From assembly GCA_026018925.1 (NCBI GenBank), contig JAKSZU010000006.1, forward strand, positions 198,263,449-198,327,448: a stretch of DNA of 64,000 nt, written 5' to 3'. Positions within the stretch are counted from its first letter, which is position 1; each line of letters opens with the position of its first letter. This document shows positions 1-11,035 of this stretch, piece by piece. Both the position numbers and the translations under genes were made by a program. The notes beneath the pieces are model-generated. The model saw nothing but the letters and a program-made list of their open reading frames with translations, was not told the DNA's origin and searched no databases. This DNA comes from Tupaia tana. Its lineage: Eukaryota; Chordata; Mammalia; Scandentia; Tupaiidae.

Positions 1-720
1 GATGTATCCATTGTGCCATCTGCTGGCCCAAGATTGACCTTCTTGCTAATAATGAGACTGTATATTTTCCTTATGACAATTATCTTTTGATTTTTTTTAA
101 AGGTTTTTGCCATAGGGCATGCTCTTCCTAATTGTAAAACTCTTTGAGATATTCAGTATTTATGTTTTTTTGTTTGTTCGTTTACAGGGAGTGGAATGAC
201 TTTCCTTATAACATGTAAAAATTCATTTTATCTAACTTTTTTTTTACAACTTTTTATGTAAGAGGAAATTATCTTTATGCAATTACACTTTCTGTGAATC
301 TGGTAGAAGATAAATATCTTATATAAATGGAATGCTTCCATCTAATTTTGAATTATTTGGTTAGAAGTCCCCAGGGAGAAATGAAGTTAAGGGATGAATT
401 TCTCCAATTCAGAAATTCTGAATTATCTTCCCCAGCCCCTCACCCTGGTTCCTTGAAAAGTAGTTGAGATTGAGATATGGCTGGATAGACATTTAAAATC
501 TTGAGCATGGTTATAAATTGGAACTGTAACCTATAGTGTAGGCCCATTTCAGAAAGCAAAAGACTCTTGATATTTTGGAAATTGTTAATGATTATGTTGA
601 TGCACTTGTTATGCCTGAAGACAAGTATCATTTTAGCCCCAGTTACTTACCACTCAGGGACTAAAGGGCTTTTTGAACAGCTGTTCACTGGTTTTCTTTT
701 TTGTTTTTAATGGAAGTTTT
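1..720. other. AT-rich unique sequence
   Basis: I see no gene, splice-site-flanked frame or recognisable repeat in this stretch. The short frames on the minus strand have no coding character. Confidence 0.5.
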
Positions 721-759
721 AATAAATAATAATGGAAATGATGATGCGTCTTCTATTTG

Positions 760-890
760 TGTAGCACTTTGCAGTTTATACTGCTCCTTTAAACGTATGA
801 TCTGTTTAGCCGTGTGTGAGACAGGCAGGGCAAATATTATTATCTCTATCTTGTAGATGAGGAAACTGAGATCCAAGTTGACCTCAGGTC
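760..890 (-). repeat. MIR SINE fragment
   Basis: The plus strand reads GATGAGGAAACTGAG after a run that matches the antisense of the MIR core. MIR is an ancient tRNA-derived SINE shared by all mammals. The copy is diverged and its ends are approximate. Confidence 0.6.
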
Positions 891-1133
891 ATCTGATTTC
901 TGGAACAGCACATTTTCTGGTAAACATGTGTCCCTGTGACTTTGCATGGCACCCACAATACAGCTGCAGGGAGACAGGCATGCTCTTCGGTGAGGAGAAG
1001 AGGGAGTGGATGCACCCTTGGGTATGTTCTCCTAGGATTATGTTAGAAGTTTACAGTATAAAAAGCCAAACTCCAGTCATACCTGGAACAGAAATAAAAA
1101 AGATGTTGGACTAAGAATGATTGGCTACTTACC

Positions 1134-1330
1134 AGTTTTTTTTTTTTTAAAGTTTACCTACTGAAGTAAATTGCAGTGCTGTCATCATCTCCCCAGCCTT
1201 CCCAGCCAGTCAGCATCACAGGCGTGCATGCTCGTGCCCAGTGTGCACAGGCTGCTCCAGGAACCAAATTCCATATGGCCTCCAGCCTTGCAGGGTGGCA
1301 TGCTACTGCCTCACCACTGTGGCTGGGCCT
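1134..1330 (-). mobile_element. SINE family D copy
   Basis: On the minus strand the element begins GGCCCAGCCACAGTGG and ends in a poly-A run (poly-T at 1134-1148 on plus). It shares its head and GC-rich body with copies at 22150 and 25710. Family D is a working name for an older tRNA-derived SINE of this genome. The overlapping frames of 60-82 codons are SINE sequence, not genes. Confidence 0.5.
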
Positions 1331-1542
1331 CTCTCTCCTTTTTTTCTCCCATCAGTAAAATGTTTTTGTTCTTTGGTCCCTTATCTTGTGTTAGTATTCT
1401 TTGGAAAAGCATTAATTAGTGCTGTAGGTTTAAGAAAAAAATTATAGGAAAAATACATTGAGAATGTTTTATTTATCAACTTCTTTTCTGTGAATTAGTA
1501 GAAAACTGCCATGTAGGATTTTTAAAACAAGAATGATTTAAT

Positions 1543-1812
1543 TTAATTTAACTTTTAAAATATGTATATTTATTATTTATATTTAATTACTATACATCCT
1601 TACAGTGCACAACATGATTTTTCCTAGCATGAACACAGTGCATGTCAGTCAAGACAAAGACATTTACCACATGCATTATCATCAGCAAATAACTTTTCAT
1701 TTTTGTGTCAACTAAATGTATTGTTCGTTTGTTTTATCCCTGTATCCCTCCCTCCCCCTATTACCTCTCCTTACTATCTCTAGTATCTTCATTTCCTTCC
1801 CTGCTATTATAC
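1543..1812 (-). mobile_element. L1-type 3' UTR fragment, antisense
   Basis: This segment aligns by eye with the 3' UTRs at 31055-31562 and 51750-52200. Shared blocks are the tail-proximal CATCCTTACAGTGCACAACATG region, the ATCAGCAAATAA block, and the pyrimidine-rich CCCTCCCTCCCCCTATTACC block, which is the complement of the purine-rich tract typical of L1 3' UTRs. It is the most diverged of the set. No TSD was found. Confidence 0.6.
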
Positions 1813-2132
1813 CTTCTAGTCTTTTAGTATCTGCCCTGTAGGATTCTAACAGAATACCTTGGTCCAAATTAAGGAACTCTGACTAGTAATCCTTGGAGAC
1901 ATTTAAGAACCACTAACATTTTGAAAGTGATTGAAATTGGCTTTCCTTAAAAAGGTCATTTATTGTCTTCTGAGAAACATTCATGTAGATTTTTAAATTA
2001 TCTATATTCAATGGGAAAGCATGATAGAAAAATAACTAGTTTTTGAGCGATAGCTGGTAAATATGGAAAACCTGCCTCCTCCACTTGTTCATCTTCTGAC
2101 AGCTTAAAACAGCCAAGTTACTAGGAATGTAG

Positions 2133-2410
2133 TTTTTTTTTTTTTTTTTTTTTTTTGGAGAGGTTTTTCGCTATAGGGCGCGTGCGCTCGCCAGACAGAC
2201 AGAGAGAGACATAGAGACAGAAAGCGAGAAATCACCCCCCAGGGGGGATGGTCACGCCGCAATCCCTTCTCCTCCATTCTCCTCTCGGGATCTTGGGCAC
2301 GCACGCACACGCGCCCAGCGTGAGTTGTAAGCCACCGGGTCCGAGACGCGAACCGCGGTCGACTACGTGGGAGTCCAGCGACATAGCCATTACGCTAACT
2401 GCTGGTTCCC
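2133..2410 (-). mobile_element. SINE family A, full length
   Basis: Family A description. In sense orientation the order is as follows. First comes a tRNA-like head starting GGGAACCAGCAG, with A box TAGCGTAATGG and B box GGTTCGCGTCC. Next is a GC-rich middle with GAGAGGAGAATGGAGGAGAA. Then comes a palindrome CCCCCCTGGGGGG, a TC-rich stretch, CCTATAGCGAAAAACCTCTCC and poly-A. The arrangement fits a Pol III-transcribed tRNA-SINE mobilised by L1. This copy runs on minus, retains many CpGs, and is flanked by GAATGTAGTT and GAATCTAGTT. Resemblance to colugo CYN SINEs is from memory. Confidence 0.85.
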
Positions 2411-2944
2411 GAATCTAGTTATTTTTGAGACACTTTCTCTCCAAGCCTTCTTAGTGAAGCCTAAGAGTCTAGGTCCAAGCTTAGCAGATAGGCGATGTCA
2501 CTGTGCTGTATCTTCTATTCCTCTTAGCCCTTGCCACACCTCAATACAGTGTTTTCTACTACACGTGAGTTAGCCCAAAATGTGCAATGTTTAAATGATG
2601 GGATGTTGTAAGGAAACATTCAATGTAATTCAAAATACTGCTTTTTCTGATTAAAACAAAAACTGAATGACTACCAATTGTCACCTATAACAATATATTT
2701 TTTTTTGGGTTTCCCGTTGGGCTGAATCATCATCTGATCTAAACTTTTCAAACCACCTTGGGCCACTCTGGACTTTTCTTTGACTGCCATCCTACAGTCT
2801 ACATTCAACTGGCAAAGGTCCAAATGTTGCTTTCTAGTTCTTATCAATTGGGGTAGACTTAACTCCAAAGTGAAACTAGTCCTTGTGGAGGTGATCATGT
2901 CTCACTCTTTCTTAAGCATCAGTCCCTTTTCAGAAGACAGATTT

Positions 2945-2959
2945 TTAAAAATTTCTCTC

Positions 2960-3012
<53 letters not shown>

Positions 3013-3168
3013 GTTCCTCCAATAGGGTCTTCATTGCCACTGTCCACCTCTGATCTCAGTTGGCCAAGATCACGGGCACACATGTGTACAGGGAGGTTCC
3101 AGAACATGAACACAGGACTTTTCTCATGTGAGTCATACTGTGCCACTACTATGCCACTGTCTGACCCA
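2945..3168 (-). mobile_element. SINE family C copy with (GA)n tail region
   Basis: Family C in sense runs from a head resembling GGGCCAGACGGTGGC, through TTCCAGA...CCTCCCTG, to a segment near GGTCTTGATGCC, then a TC-rich run and TTCTTCCATGAG-type ends. This copy is antisense, and its TC-rich part has become a (GA)n tract at 2963-3005. Similar copies lie at 17768, 23021, 30358, 36252 and 58655. Confidence 0.55.
2963..3011. repeat. (GA)n microsatellite
   Basis: About 45 bp of nearly pure GA dinucleotides lies inside a family C SINE. It generates spurious poly-(RE) and poly-(SL) frames on both strands. Confidence 0.9.
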
Positions 3169-3214
3169 GAATAGAGATGCTTTAAGTGTTAATGGTATCA
3201 ACTATCCTTCACTG

Positions 3215-3345
3215 GGAGACAGTGAGTCAAAGCTTCATGAGGGCATGAGCTTGTTTTTTTCATCCCTCTTTTCCTAGTGCTCAGAACAGTGTCTGGAACA
3301 TTGTAGAGGGAAATTTGTTGATTAAAGGAATGAAAACCTTCTTGT
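3215..3345 (+). repeat. L2 LINE 3' end fragment
   Basis: GAGGGCATGAGCTTG, then TAGTGCTCAGAACAGTGTCTG and TTGTTGATTAAAGGAATGAA follow the order of the L2 3' terminus (GAGGGCAGGGAC ... CTAGAACAGTGCCTGG ... TTGTTGAATGAATGAA). Confidence 0.55.
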
Positions 3346-3930
3346 GAGAACTGCCGGGAAATGTTGGCTTAACTTAGAGCTCTGTGCACCATGGTCTCCT
3401 GGTTGCAAGTAGCAGATACTAAAATGAGGTTAGACACATTTTCTTGATTCTTTCTCTCACAGTTATCCAACAAGAGACACAGGGCCTTGTTCCTCTGTCT
3501 GGTGCTAGGGAGAATTCTCCTTGCCTGTGCTCTCTAAAACATGAGATCTCCCATTCACTAGGATCTGATTTCCTCATGTTTGTTGATACATCCCAGGTTC
3601 CAGCTGTATGTATATGATCTTACCAAATTAATTTGTGATTTCTTTATATCCTTTTCCTGTCAGAGATTGGATGAAATGTTAATTGGTTTCTATTCTTCAC
3701 TTCCTTTGAGCCTTAATTTAATCCACTTCTTATATTACTAGAGAAACCTTCTCTATTTAACCTCATTTTCCTTGAATCTCTAATTTTTTTTTCACTTGTG
3801 TTTCCTCAGCATATTGCCAGTAGGTTGTGCTATGATGCCTTGCATTTACTTTGTCATATCATATATACATTTGTTCTGTTTCCCCTGCTAGAGACTCTTC
3901 ATTTTTTAAGCTAACCTTTATGGAGATTGA
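3346..3930. other. Unique sequence, possibly old repeat debris
   Basis: No gene seen. The pyrimidine-rich text around 3620-3900 faintly resembles L2 3' regions, but I cannot support a call. Confidence 0.35.
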
Positions 3931-3934
3931 TTAT

Positions 3935-4140
3935 GGGTCAGATATTAGGACTTTAGGGCCTCATTTTCACATCAATTCTCATAGCAATTATTTGTGAAAA
4001 GTGGTAGTATTTCCATTTTACAGATAAACTTGAGTTTTAGTAGGAGACATACCCAAGGATGTACAGTTAATAAATGGCAGAGCTGGGGTTTAAATCTTGA
4101 TCTGTTTAATTTAAAAGCCTAAATCATCACATTTCAAACC
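3935..4140 (-). repeat. MIR SINE
   Basis: The antisense MIR order is visible: a CTCATAGCAATTATTTG region, CATTTTACAGATAAAC, a GTACAGTTAATAAATGGCAGAGC segment, and GGGGTTTAAATC in the tRNA-like part. Confidence 0.6.
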
Positions 4141-4244
4141 CTCTTGGAGGATGGCAGAGTTCATGTCATCTACTTCCACCAGCCAGCACCATTCTTCAAA
4201 CGAATGTCACAGAGTCTCTTAGGACAAGCTTCTTTTGACTGGAA

Positions 4245-4465
4245 AAGATGTCATTTGAGCCAGATCCCACATGGTCAACCATGACTTGAATCTTGGCCCA
4301 GTGACTTGGAAAACATGCCAGGTGTGTGTGCATGCATGTCCAAATTCCAACAGGATGGAGGAATGAAGGAGAAGGGATTATGGTATGACCACACTTCACT
4401 GGGAGGTTTCTCTCTCTCTCCTTCTCTGTCTCTTTCTGGTGAGCACATGCCCTCTGGCAGTTAAT
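4245..4465 (+). mobile_element. SINE family E copy (old, A-like)
   Basis: Family E resembles A in plan. The head contains ATCCCACATGG and the body has CCAACAGGATGGAG and GAGAAGGGATTATGG. The 3' end is GAGCACATGCCCTCTGGCA instead of the A-type CCTATAGC end. This copy is plus strand, diverged, and followed by a (CA)n run. Confidence 0.55.
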
Positions 4466-4466
4466 A

Positions 4467-4479
4467 CACACACACATAT

Positions 4480-4514
<35 letters not shown>

Positions 4515-4522
4515 TATATATA
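4467..4522. repeat. (CA)n and (TA)n microsatellite
   Basis: ACACACACAT repeats grade into TATATATA directly after the family E SINE, as expected for a microsatellite grown from a SINE tail. Confidence 0.85.
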
Positions 4523-5526
4523 AAATCAAGTGTTCTGAAGAAATAGTTATAAGTAAATAAAATCAAACATCACCAGAAGTCTCTTTAATTAAGAGAAACC
4601 AGTATTAACATTCTGCAGTATATTCTTCCATATTTCTTATGCAAACAACTAAGTAAATACATTAGAATCACTCTTTAGGCTAAATGCATTCTGCCAACAA
4701 ATTTCTCTTTAGTACGTCCAAAGTTATGTGCTTACTAAGAGCCATTCCTTTTTTTTAATCCCTATTTATGCCAATTGAATTTACTATTTTAATTATGTAA
4801 TCTAATTAAAAATGACATAAGCTAATGAAATAAGAGTATGAAAATAGACTTGTTTTCACTAAAATTAAGTGTGTGCTTTAGCAATGTGATAAAGGAATCT
4901 CTAAGACGTTTGCTCTAGAATTCACAGTGGGTGTAATAACAGAGAGATTTGAAAGGAAATGTTAAAAGTCATGAAGGATTCAACACTCATATTGTTTTAC
5001 AAGTGTATTTAAATTTTTGTTCCGTGTTAAAGAAATTATAACTGAAAATAGAGAAGAAGATGGATTATAGCTATGATTTATGCAGGAAAGATGATGTAGA
5101 ATTCTAGCCAGCAAGTATTCAAGTCCTTAGTGTTAAGTCAAAATAAAATGTTTTAGGCAGCAGGTGTTATTTTTTATGAGTCTCTACTTTCACTAGCTTT
5201 TGAAATTAAGCAATTAACTTCTGGTCCTAAATGTGTTGTAAGAATGTATGTACTCTATATATCTCAAGAGAATGACATAATTTGCTAAGCAACTCTTTTC
5301 ACTTAATACATCATGGATATATTTCTAAGTCAATAAATATAGGCTGAAGAATTACTGACAACATAACATACATGCAGAAAAGTGCACAAATACTAAGTGT
5401 ACAATTTAGTGAATGATCATAAAGTGAATACATCCATGTAACTCCCACATAGGTCAAGAAACATTTCTAGTACCCCTAGAACACTTACTCCCCTTACCAT
5501 GACCTCTTCTTCCCACCAGAGATAAC
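4523..5526. other. AT-rich unique sequence
   Basis: About 1 kb without a supported gene or a repeat I recognise. Confidence 0.5.
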
Positions 5527-5717
5527 AGGGTTTTTTTGTTTGTTTTTGCCAGGGGATGCATGTTCCTGCCAGAAGCAGAGAGAGAAAAAGGGTGAGAGAG
5601 AGGGAGTGAGAGAGAGAAAGCACCTCCCCAATGGGACTTGGTCACACTGCAATCCCTTCTCCATTTCTTTATCCTTTCAGGATTTCGGGTGTGCACATGC
5701 ACGTACCTGGTGTGTTT
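5527..5717 (-). mobile_element. Old A/E-type SINE, 3' part of a split copy
   Basis: Antisense tail, TC region and middle (GGTCACACTGCAATCCCTTCTCC) of an older SINE. The head of the same copy resumes at 5961, after a younger SINE inserted into it. The junction repeats CCTGGTGTGTTTT on the left and CCTGGGGTATTTT on the right are the diverged TSD of the inner SINE. Confidence 0.65.
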
Positions 5718-5960
5718 TTTTGCTTTTATGAGAGATTTTTGCTATAGGGCACATGCAGTGGCTGGAGAGACAGAGAGAAAAAGTGAGAAATCATCCTCCT
5801 GGGGGATGGCCACACTGCAATCCCTTCTCCTCCGTTCTGCTCTTGGGATCTGGGGCACACACACACATGCACCCAGCTTGAGTTTCAAGTTTCCTGATCT
5901 GGGACTCAAGTCACAGTCAGCTATGTGTGAGTCCTGCACCTTAACTACTATATGCCTCCA
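5718..5960 (-). mobile_element. SINE family A copy nested in an older SINE
   Basis: The antisense copy carries GAGAGATTTTTGCTATAGGGC, CATCCTCCTGGGGGATGG and a degraded head ending CAACTGGCCCC. It splits the older element on both sides. Confidence 0.7.
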
Positions 5961-6068
5961 ACTGGCCCCATGCCTGGGGTATTTTAAAGCTGACAGGGTT
6001 GGGACTTGAACCAGGGTCAGCCATGTAGGATGCAGCACCCTTAAGCACCGGGCCATGAGTCCGACTCT
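5961..6068 (-). mobile_element. Head of the split older SINE
   Basis: GACTTGAACCAGGGTCAGCCATGTAGG is the tRNA-like head in antisense. It continues the element interrupted at 5717. Confidence 0.6.
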
Positions 6069-6261
6069 TGTTTCTAACATATAGCATCTGTCTTAAACTC
6101 TGCATTGCCACCTTTTTAATAAATCAAGTATTCATACTTTTGTAGGACCAGTTCTGGGCTCTCTGTTTACATTATTTTCCTTGTGCTAATATATATTTTG
6201 ATGATTGTAGCTTAGTAAACTAAGGGATTATTTAAAATCTATAGATAAATTACATTAAAAA

Positions 6262-6518
6262 AAATTACCAGAGGGCTTGTGTGCCCGCTGGTGGTAGAGA
6301 GGGAGAGGGAGAAGAAGGGAGAGAAAGAGAGAATGAGAAAGCTCCCTCTCAAGGGGCATGGTCACACCATAATCCCTTTTCCTCCATTTCTTCTCTTGGG
6401 ATTTTAAGCACTCGTGCACATACGCCCTTGTTTTTCAGGCCACTAGTTTCATGCCTCAGACCATGCAGTCAACCACATGGGATCCAGCCTCATTAATCAC
6501 CAGGCCATGGGCTAGACC
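6262..6518 (-). mobile_element. SINE family E copy
   Basis: It starts on plus with ACCAGAGGGCTTGTGTGCCC (tail side), has GGTCACACCATAATCCC in the middle, and ends with the head AACCACATGGGATCC ... GGCCATGGGC. Confidence 0.6.
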
Positions 6519-7565
6519 TATAATCAGATCTGCAGCTCAACATCTTTACAATATTGAGCTTTTCAGTTCATGTACACAGAATATCTGTCCATTTATTTGG
6601 TGATTCTTTTATTCACTCAGTGTTTTATATTTTAATTATGTAGCTTTAGCATAATTCTTTTCAGTGGCTAAAGACTATTTGGTGAGTAACACATTAAAAT
6701 TTATTCAATATTCTCCTCATATTATAAACTTAGCTGGCTTCTATTTTGTTTCATTGTTATAGACATCAATATAGTACATTATTTTAGAACCATTTTTATC
6801 TCCCTAGAGTAAGCTCCTGAAATAAATTGATTTTTTTTTTTTTTTTTTTTTTAGTGAGAAAGCACCCCTCCCATGGGGAACGTAGAGTGAATTTCTGGGT
6901 CGGCAGAATGCACTTTCATATTTCTCTGTGAATTATATCATTTTAAACACCCAACATTCTTGTCAACTGGGAGAAATTGTAATTTTTCAAATATTTTGCA
7001 ATTTGATGGGAAAATATAATTCATACTTTCAATTTGAATTTTTTGTTATGAGTGAAATCGAACGTAATTTTTTTGTGTGTGTCCTGTCTGTGGCCTTCCT
7101 TAATGTTTTTGTCTTTCTCTTATTAGATGTTCTTTATAAATGACAAATAATAACCCTTTGTCACATATATTTACACAATATAAATCTGTACAATGAATTA
7201 ATTAATCAGTATTCTTTTGTTATTGGAGTGGGCCTTTTTAGAAAAGTGAAAATAAAATCTCATTAAGCCTGTTCAAATCTTGGATATTCCCCACATGCTA
7301 GGTCCTTCACATACTTAGCAACATCATTACAACAACAATGCACTTAGTAGTGGGGACTGTCAGTGACTAGATACAATAGAAGAAAGATAATATACTAGTG
7401 GGAATATCATTGACATTAGCATCAGAAGACAGAGTTCTAGACTTGGCACCATCCCTCTTTACCTCTGTGATCTTGATTAAGCTACATGCTCTTTCCTCAT
7501 CTGTGTCATGCATGCATTTATACTCATTGGCCTCTTGGGACTAAGATGAGACCATATATTTGATT
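6519..7565. other. AT-rich unique sequence
   Basis: No gene supported. A 22-bp poly-T at about 6831-6852 followed by AGTGAGAAAGCACCCCTCCCATGG is a SINE remnant. The 71-codon plus-strand frame at 6928 has no coding signature. Confidence 0.45.
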
Positions 7566-7569
7566 TATT

Positions 7570-7765
7570 TTAAAATTTAATTTTTAAAGATAATCATTTG
7601 ATTTATTATTATTATTATTACTATTTTAATTTCCTATAGGGCATGGGTGCTCACCAGAGAGAGACAGAAAAAGAGAGTATGAAAGCAAGTTGCCAGGTCC
7701 AGGACTCGAACAGCTGTCAACCATGTGGGAGTCCAGCACCTTAACCAGGCCACCTGCTGGGTCCT
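7570..7765 (-). mobile_element. SINE B' copy (short body, A-type 3' end)
   Basis: The antisense copy has a TTA-rich tail, then CCTATAGGGCATGGGTGCTCACC, a GA-rich stretch, GCAAGTTGCCAGGTCC and the head CATGTGGGAGTCCAGCACC. It carries the A-type 3' end on a body lacking the family A middle module. Confidence 0.7.
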
Positions 7766-7782
7766 ATAGAATACAAGTTTTT

Positions 7783-8054
7783 GGGAACCAGCAGTTAGCA
7801 TAATGGCTATGTCTCTGGACTCCCACGTAGTTGACCGCGGTTCGCGTCCCAGACCCGGTGGCTTAAAACTCACGCCGGGTGCGTGTGTGTGCATGCCCAA
7901 GATACCAAGAGGAGAATGGAGGAGAAGGGATTGCGGCGTGACCATCCCCCCTGGGGGGTGATTTCTCGCTTTCTGTATCTATGTGTCTCTCTCTGTCTGT
8001 CTGGTGAGCGCACGTGCCTTTATAGCAAAAACCTCTCCAAAATAAAAAAAAAAA
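7783..8054 (+). mobile_element. SINE family A, full length
   Basis: Complete head, palindrome CCCCCCTGGGGGG and poly-A. The TSD AGAATACAAGTTTTT flanks it at about 7768-7782 and 8057-8071. It sits at the head of the B' SINE next door. Confidence 0.85.
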
Positions 8055-8137
8055 AAGAATACAAGTTTTTAATACCAATAAGTGTGATGGAAGTGTAGCA
8101 AATCGAATGTATACTTTATTAAAATTATCATCTCTTC

Positions 8138-8325
8138 TTTTATTTTTGTAAATTTAAATTTATTTATTTACATTCATTTACTATATATCATTATAGCTCT
8201 TTAGTGAATCAATAAAATGTGGGGCGCGGGGAGGCATAGAAAGCAACCATGGATACCACAGTTAGTGTGGGAGGAGGGTGGGAGATGGCAGAGGGTGAGA
8301 GATAGGGAATCAAGGATGGGAAAAT
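8138..8325 (-). mobile_element. L1 3' UTR insertion with 5' inversion
   Basis: Two segments of the L1-type 3' UTR are joined head to head. 8150-8205 matches the tail-proximal UTR in antisense, as at 51755-51800. 8226-8325 matches the purine-rich UTR tract in sense (GCATAGAAAGCAACCATGG ... GGGAGGAGGGTGGGA). ATCATCTCTT occurs on both sides (about 8129 and 8328). This is the layout left by twin-primed L1 reverse transcription. Confidence 0.7.
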
Positions 8326-8379
8326 GATCATCTCTTGAGGTAACCTAATTTATAAAATACTCAGCCTAACAAACATCTT

Positions 8380-9060
8380 TCTGGATCTGTGGTTTGTGGG
8401 TTTGTACTCATTTGCATGACTCTTTTGAAAAGAGATGATTTGTTGTTTCAAAAATCAAGTTGATGTTCTTTGTGGCCATTTAGAGTATTTGTGGTTTACT
8501 GGCTTCTAGGGCACAAGTCTCCTGTCTCTGGTATTGACAGCCTTTATGAGCTCGTTAGCCACTGTTCTAGTAAGAGTCATTTGATCTGTGATGAGGGCAC
8601 TGCATTAGAAGAGTACTGAAGTTGGAAATCTGTATTTTGGTCCGTTCGTTAAAATGCACTTGTCACAAGAAAGGCCATGTGAATTTGCATCGCAAAGAAT
8701 AGCTTATTTCTTTTTAGACCTCTTGAAGCCAGGTGATTTAATTATGTCTCTGCCATAGCCTTTTATCTTCCTCTGCAAAGGAACTCTCTCCTTCTCTGAC
8801 ACCCCATACGGGAAACTGGTCTTCTCATCCCCAGAATTAATTAACATGCAAATACTTGTCTAGAGACATGGGAACGCTGCTTTTTCAATTAGCATTTAAA
8901 TGTCACTCTTAATGATGACTCTTTTAAGGGAAAATTAAAATGGTACAGTCATCTCTTGATTATTTCCTAGAGCATATTGATATTTCTGATGATCTGGTCT
9001 TAGTGGGAGCTTTAATCTTCTACTGTTCACAAACTAATTGAGCCAGATTCAGGATTAGAC
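8380..9060. promoter_or_regulatory. Repeat-free block with three POU octamers (candidate enhancer)
   Basis: The block holds three exact octamer motifs: ATTTGCAT at 8410-8417, ATTTGCAT at 8683-8690 and ATGCAAAT at 8846-8853. Homeodomain-type AT cores are also present (AATTAATTAAC just before the third octamer, CAATTAGCATTTAAAT near 8885). No repeat or coding frame is visible. Octamers bind POU-class factors. A developmental enhancer role is an inference from motif clustering only. Confidence 0.35.
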
Positions 9061-9274
9061 TTGATTGCAACAGAGCCAGGTTCTGGCCTTTCCTTGCCTT
9101 TCATTTCCTAGACAGGCTTGCTTGTCATGCCCTGCACTGCTTCTCAGGAGCAGGTTTAGTTATACAAGAGCAGCACCTGCAGGAACTATTGGCAATGAGT
9201 GGATGTACCCAGGTGCAAGGATGGAAGTGTAGGGGGCTTTGGTAGCAGTGGTGTCACAAAGAATGAAGAAGACA

Positions 9275-9475
9275 AAGTGTGGTATCAGAGAGCCACGGAT
9301 TCAAACTTTGCCTCTGCCAGTGTGAAGCTGTGTGATGCTGAGCCAGTTACTTCCCTCTCTGAGACTCCGTTTTCTCATCCATAACATGTAAATTGTGATA
9401 GCTACTAGTCAGGTTGGTGGGAGAGTTAAGTGTGATATTGTATATAAAGTGCTATGTAAGTCAGAGTAGGCTATG
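9275..9475 (+). repeat. MIR SINE
   Basis: Sense MIR order: GATTCAAACTTTGCCTCTGCCAG, then TGTGTGATGCTGAGCCAGTTACTTCCCTCTCTGAGAC-like text, TTTTCTCATCC and GTATATAAAGTGCTATGTAAG. Confidence 0.75.
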
Positions 9476-9912
9476 GGCTGTAACAAAGAACTAAAATCTC
9501 AGTTTCAGTGGTTTAACTATGGTTACTTTCTGCTGTGGAGAGCTCTGTTCTGTGCTATCATCCAGGGGCCCAGACTTCTTTGATCTAGTAACCTCCCACA
9601 AGGCCTTGGAACACTTTATTGTATTATCTGTCTCCTAGTCCGTAAGGGCTTCGACCATGGATTGGATCATCTCTCTGGCCAGTAGGAGAGGGAAGAGAGT
9701 GAGCACAGTGGCATGCACGGATGGCTTCTATGGCCCAGGCTGGGGGTGGGGCACATCCCTCCCACATGTATCCCATTGGCCAGAACTCAGTTCCATAGCT
9801 ACACTTACTTGCAATGAGCCTGGGAATGTGTTTCCCAAGGAAAACAAAATGGATTTGTTTGGGGAACACTTGGTCTTCCACTACCTACATCCAATAATAC
9901 TTGTTGGATAAG
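9476..9912. repeat. Probable ancient interspersed repeat, family not assigned
   Basis: Text such as CCCATTGGCCAGAACTCAGTTCC followed by TGCAATGAGCCTGGGAATGTG resembles a widespread old mammalian repeat, but I cannot name it. The overlapping frames of 84-85 codons are not supported as genes. Confidence 0.3.
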
Positions 9913-9984
9913 TAAAAGAAAGAAAAAAATAAAATCTTTCCCACAGATTCCTAGCATTAGAGTCAATGAGGGGCCTTAGGAGTG

Positions 9985-10115
9985 ACCAAGTTTTACCCTC
10001 CCTTTGTACAGATGAGGAGCCTGAGAGCTGGGGAATTGCGTGGCCAGTATGAGATCTTCCAGCTACTTAGTGGCAGAACTTGAACGTGAGCTTGAACCTA
10101 CTTGAACCTGAACTT
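9985..10115 (-). repeat. MIR SINE fragment
   Basis: TTTGTACAGATGAGGAGCC followed by AGCTACTTAGTGGCAGAACTTGAAC matches the antisense MIR core and head. Confidence 0.6.
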
Positions 10116-10119
10116 GAAA

Positions 10120-10900
10120 CTGCTTCTCCCAAATGCTACAATTAATTCTGCATTTATTATTTAAAACATCCTTCTTTGTTTTTGGCCCATAGATTTCTCT
10201 TGCCTTTTGCAATGTGAAGACAGGGAATTTTAAAATATGTTCTTCTGATTATTATGGCTAGACTGGTTTTCTTTGGGGAAGGAAGGATTTGGTATTATAG
10301 AGTAGTGGGATTAGATATACCGTCAAAGACTGGAGACTCCACAACCTCTCAGTAATTTGTACTGAAAGTGAGAATTAATCTTCACTCACCTATTCGTGTG
10401 TTTAAGCACCTCTTGTTTAGCCTCCTCTGTGTGTAACAAATTCTGCAACATAATGTAGCTGCAGCTGTGATTAAGACAGGAGCCTCACAGCCTAGGGAAG
10501 GAGTCAAGTATTTATTATAATTATTGTCATTATTGCAAGGATTATTATATAAAATGAGAGTACAGTAGAAGCAATAAGGTGGAAGTGACTAGCTGCCAGG
10601 CGAGGGAGGGAGAGAGGGAGTAGGAGATGCTTCATGGAGGAGGGGGTATTTGAACAGGTTACAGTTTGTTGGAATTTGATCTGCTCTGAAATACACAAAC
10701 TATTGTATTTGTGCAATGGGCATAGACAGCCTTGGCTGGTTGTGCATGTTCACCAAGAAAAAATGAAAACAAAAACAAAAACAAAAAACAACACTTTAAT
10801 CTTTTTTTCTTTAAAAAATGTATTTTTCTGGACATTCATGTACACAGAGATGTATCTTTTTTATGTTAGCGGACTCAGCTAATTTAAGCATCTTTTGGTG
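10120..10900. other. Unique sequence
   Basis: No gene or repeat supported. Confidence 0.45.
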
Positions 10901-10904
10901 TGAC

Positions 10905-10973
10905 TTGCTTTTTAAAAATAATTATTTATTTAATTGTATTTATTCATTTATTTTTTTAAAAAAATTTTACCAG

Positions 10974-11035
<62 letters not shown>

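Noticed and set aside
2963-3011. CRISPR-like or tandem-repeat array
   Set aside because: Only mono- to tetranucleotide microsatellites and SINE tails are present. There are no spaced direct repeats.
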